A stretch of 64,000 nt of DNA, taken from CAYTLW01 sp964438735. Its GTDB lineage: Bacteria; Myxococcota_A; UBA9042. Location of the stretch: positions 16,566 to 80,565 of the forward strand of contig CAYTLW010000023.1 of NCBI GenBank assembly GCA_964438735.1. The letters are read 5' to 3'. Below are positions 61,724-64,000 of this stretch, in pieces. Within the stretch, counting starts at the first letter, position 1. Each line of letters begins with the position of its first letter. The position numbers were made by a program, and so were the translations under genes. The notes beneath the pieces were generated by a model that was given only the letters and a program-made list of their open reading frames with translations, did no database searches and was not told the DNA's origin.

Positions 61724-62329
61724 TCAAGGCGCCAGTCTCTCGATGATCCAGTCCCCGTCCGGCCCGCGGCTGTAGACCAGCCGATCGTGCAGCCGGCGCG
61801 CCCTGCCCTGCCAGAACTCGACCCGCCGGGGGCGCAGTCGATAGCCGCCCCAGAAAGGCGGTCGCGGCACGTCGCCGTCGGCGAACTGCGCCTCGGCGAT
61901 GTCCGACAGCGCATCCAGTGAGGGTCGGTCGGCCACGACCTCGCTCTGGGGCGACGCCCAGGCGCTGATCTGGCTGCCGCGTGGCCGGCGAGCGTGGTAG
62001 GCGTCGCTGGTGGCCGCGTCGACCCTCTCCACCGTGCCCTCGACCCGCACCTGGCGCTCGAGATCGGGCCACCAGAAGGTCGCGCAGGCGTTGGCATTGG
62101 CGGTCAATTCGCGCGCTTTTCGGCTGTCGTAGTTGGTGTAGAAGACGAGCCCGTCGACGTCGAGGTGCTTGAGCAACACGGCGCGGGCCGATGGGCAGCC
62201 ATCGTCGCTCACCGTGGACAGGATCATGCCCTCGGCGAGCGTCAGATCGTGCTGCTGCGCGGTCTTCCACCAGCGGGCCAACAGGTCGGTGGGTTCGTCA
62301 TCGACGTACTGTTCCAGCAATTCTCGCAT
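61724..62329 (-). CDS. pdxH: Pyridoxamine 5'-phosphate oxidase
   Basis: 201 residues, close to the usual length. It oxidises pyridoxine or pyridoxamine 5'-phosphate to pyridoxal 5'-phosphate using FMN, as a cytoplasmic homodimer. Conserved features are SARAVLLKHLDVDGLVFYTNYDSRKARELTANANACATFWW (read in parts), RQVRVEGTVERV, HARRPRGSQISAWASPQS and the C-terminal RRVEFWQGRARRLHDRLVY. GAGGT precedes the ATG at 62329. It lies tail to tail with the propeller-redoxin gene and 38 bases after the Cys-rich lipoprotein gene. No other vitamin B6 genes are nearby. Confidence 0.95.
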   Translation of the reverse strand: MRELLEQYVDDEPTDLLARWWKTAQQHDLTLAEGMILSTVSDDGCPSARAVLLKHLDVDGLVFYTNYDSRKARELTANANACATFWWPDLERQVRVEGTVERVDAATSDAYHARRPRGSQISAWASPQSEVVADRPSLDALSDIAEAQFADGDVPRPPFWGGYRLRPRRVEFWQGRARRLHDRLVYSRGPDGDWIIERLAP

Positions 62330-62367
62330 CGGACCTCGACCCTGGGTGTGAAGCGGCGGGCGGGGGG

Positions 62368-63873
62368 CTACATGGGGCAGTCTTTCTTGTAGCCGGGACA
62401 GCAGGGCGCGACGACGCCAAGGTCGCACAATATGGTGATGCACCAGCACTGTCCAAATGCGGGCGGCTGGCTGCACTTGCCGGCGCACTGACCACCGGGG
62501 CAGGCGCCGCAATCGCCGGCACAGGTCTGGCAGGTCTCTCCAGGATCGCACTTGCCGTCGCCGCAGCTGGGGCCGCAGACCTTGCAGTCGGCGGGGCAGG
62601 TCTTGCAGGTCTCGTTGCCGCTGCAGCTGCCGTCGCCGCAGACCGGCGGGCAATCGGCCGGACAGCTGGAGTTGGTCTCGCCGCCATTGCAGAGATTGTC
62701 GCCGCACTTGGCGACGCACTTGCCGCAGTCCTTTTCACAGGTGCTGCAATTCTCCGACGTGTGGCACTTGCCGTCGCCGCAGACCGGGCCGCAGGGGCCG
62801 CAATCCTGGGGGCAGTTCTTGCACGTATCGTTGCCGTTGCAGGAGCCGTCGCCGCAGTTGGGTTTGTTGCAGGAGGCGATCGCCTCGTGTTTGCAGGCGC
62901 CCTTGTCGCAGAGGTCACTGGTGCAGATGTCGCCGTCGTCGCACTCCAGGGTGACCGTGCAGCACTTGGCGACCTCCTTGTGGGCGCAGACGGAGGCGTT
63001 GCAGTTGTCCTGGGTGCAGCCCTTGCCGTCATCGCAGTCGCTGTCCTGGACGCAGCAGCCGGCGATGGCTTCGTGCTTGCAGGTGTTGGTGGCGCAGCTG
63101 TCTTTGGTGCAGGGATCCTTGTCGTCGCATTGGCTGCCGTCAGTGCAGCAATCCGGATCGCTCTTGTCGTGTTTGCAGGCCCCCTTGACGCAGGTGTCGT
63201 CGGTGCAGACATCGCCATCGTCGCAGGTGCTGGCGTCCAGGCAGCAGTCGGCGCCCTGCGCGGCGTATTTGCAGGTCTTGTCGGCGGCGCAGTCGTCTAT
63301 GGTGCAGGCGATGCCGTCGTCGCAATCGACATCCGCCTCGCAGCAGCCTTCGATGGCCGTCCAGCCGCATTGATTGGCCGCGCAGGTGGCGGTCTGACAG
63401 GGCTTGATGAGACAGTCGCCGGTGTCGACGCAGCACCCGTCGATGGGTTTGTGGCTGCAGTTGCCAGCGGCGCACTCGTCCAGGGTGCAGGGTTTGCCAT
63501 CGTCGCAGGCTGCGGCGTCGCCGCATTCGGCGACGGACCCGGCATCGACGGTCCCCTGATCGACCGCGCCGCCATCACTGCCGCCGCCATCGACCACCTT
63601 GTTGGCGCCGACGCACTTGCCCTGGACGCACTGCCCGCCGCCGCACTGGAAGTGGGCCGTACACTCGGCCGCAGTGCCGCAGATGCCCGCCACGCAGGGC
63701 GCTCCCGGGGGACAGTCGCCGGCGACCGTGCAGGCCTGGCCGCCACCGCCGCCGGTTGGCCCCGCCTCGCTGCCGCAGGCCGGCGCGAACAGGACGACCG
63801 CCAGCAGGGCAGCGCACGTGACGACGCTGCCGCAGCGCGACTGCAATCCGGGCACGTGTCGGGCTGCGTTCAT
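62368..63873 (-). CDS. Cysteine-rich repeat lipoprotein
   Basis: 501 residues with about 90 cysteines. Leader VVTCAALLAVVLFAPAC (lipobox Cys33), a Gly-rich spacer, then two repeat classes. The first comprises about seven units of CC-x5-CDDGxxCTxDxC-x4-C-x-H (about 120-335). The second has about six units of CGDGxCxxxExCxxCxxDC (about 340-470). The second class resembles the six-Cys EB/DUF-like modules of Myxococcota surface proteins. It has no membrane anchor except the lipid. It is probably a disulfide-rigidified surface rod or adhesive. AGGAG precedes the ATG at 63873. The antisense frame is also open because of repetitive GC-rich codons. Confidence 0.88.
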   Translation of the reverse strand: MNAARHVPGLQSRCGSVVTCAALLAVVLFAPACGSEAGPTGGGGGQACTVAGDCPPGAPCVAGICGTAAECTAHFQCGGGQCVQGKCVGANKVVDGGGSDGGAVDQGTVDAGSVAECGDAAACDDGKPCTLDECAAGNCSHKPIDGCCVDTGDCLIKPCQTATCAANQCGWTAIEGCCEADVDCDDGIACTIDDCAADKTCKYAAQGADCCLDASTCDDGDVCTDDTCVKGACKHDKSDPDCCTDGSQCDDKDPCTKDSCATNTCKHEAIAGCCVQDSDCDDGKGCTQDNCNASVCAHKEVAKCCTVTLECDDGDICTSDLCDKGACKHEAIASCNKPNCGDGSCNGNDTCKNCPQDCGPCGPVCGDGKCHTSENCSTCEKDCGKCVAKCGDNLCNGGETNSSCPADCPPVCGDGSCSGNETCKTCPADCKVCGPSCGDGKCDPGETCQTCAGDCGACPGGQCAGKCSQPPAFGQCWCITILCDLGVVAPCCPGYKKDCPM

Positions 63874-63977
63874 CGGAGCTCCTGGCCATTGTGGGCCGCG
63901 TGGTCACAGCCTAGCGGAGTCGGGTGGAGCTTGTCATGGGCCGCTGATGGCACGCTGCGTGCGATACCTCGGAGGCA

Positions 63978-64000
63978 GTGAACGGGCGAACTGGCGCGAG
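63978..64000 (+). CDS. Possible start of a gene cut by the window end
   Basis: A GTG at 63978 follows GGAGG (63971-63975) at suitable spacing and opens a frame that runs off the window (seven codons seen). Nothing can be said about its product, and it may be spurious. Confidence 0.25.

Noticed and set aside
62191..63981. 596-residue open frame antisense to the Cys-rich lipoprotein gene
   Set aside because: Repetitive Ala/Val/Gly sequence produced by the antisense of Cys/Asp codons; the minus-strand gene has a ribosome-binding site, leader and ordered repeats.
1..64000. CRISPR arrays, tRNA or rRNA genes, prophage
   Set aside because: No regularly spaced repeats, cloverleaf-like sequences or conserved rRNA stretches were noticed; a tRNA scan would be needed to exclude tRNAs fully.

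Overview
The window is about 64 kb of very GC-rich bacterial chromosome, densely coded on both strands. Several traits point to a Myxococcota-like (deltaproteobacterial) genome. There are many lipoproteins with Asp/Ala/Ser-rich linkers, secreted proteins built from CDDG-type cysteine repeats, a TIGR03790-family protein and another secreted protein with a Cys + transmembrane + Arg C-terminal tail of MYXO-CTERM type, and many multihaem c-type cytochromes. No rRNA, tRNA, CRISPR array, prophage block or replication origin was recognised. The only mobile-element gene seen is one REP-associated-type Y1 transposase. Gene starts and family names are read from sequence and family knowledge; no database search was run.

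Layout. 1-6.6 kb: the 3' part of a large cysteine-rich propeller-like protein, a DsbA-like lipoprotein, and a radical SAM protein coupled to a DUF483 protein. 6.7-8.0 kb: an arsenic operon (ArsR-family repressor and ArsM methyltransferase) behind a clear promoter/operator. 8.1-14.3 kb: secreted proteins, a GAF-GAF-adenylate cyclase, a small-molecule methyltransferase and a START-domain protein. 14.3-15.9 kb: the transposase with short repeats on both sides. 15.9-23.0 kb: a cytochrome island with a dihaem lipoprotein, a haem-bearing barrel-like protein, two lipoproteins with spaced-out haem motifs, DUF3570 and DUF4266 proteins, and a giant multihaem cytochrome. This looks like machinery for moving electrons across the envelope.

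23.0-27.2 kb: a lipoprotein, a membrane glycosyltransferase, a protein resembling phage 5-hydroxymethyl-dU DNA kinases (helical domain plus P-loop kinase) and an OsmC protein. 27.3-35.9 kb: a secreted P-domain/DUF4215/fibrinogen-like protein, an AlkD-type repair protein coupled to a SASA-type esterase, an Agd3-like (CE18) deacetylase, and RNase III with a long N-terminal extension. 35.9-42.7 kb: an LtrA-inward-rectifier channel fusion and several secreted proteins. 42.8-47.5 kb: a compact Rieske/cytochrome b operon with an octahaem cytochrome in place of cytochrome c1 and a 55-residue membrane subunit.

47.5-53.7 kb: periplasmic proteins and lipoproteins and a tetrahaem cytochrome c3/c7-like protein. 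53.0-57.6 kb: a tightly overlapping glycosyltransferase operon that includes a TIGR04282-radical SAM/SPASM fusion. 57.6-64 kb: a TPR protein, an NAD(P)-binding oxidoreductase-like protein, a propeller-redoxin lipoprotein, PdxH and a cysteine-rich lipoprotein.

Together the genes describe a bacterium with an elaborate envelope and a large respiratory or extracellular electron-transfer capacity: quinol oxidation by the Rieske/b complex, periplasmic multihaem carriers, and an outer-membrane-associated cytochrome set. The most unusual items are the chromosomal hmdU-kinase-like gene, the LtrA-Kir fusion, the DUF483-radical SAM pair, the TIGR04282-radical SAM fusion and the non-standard haem motifs of the cytochrome island.
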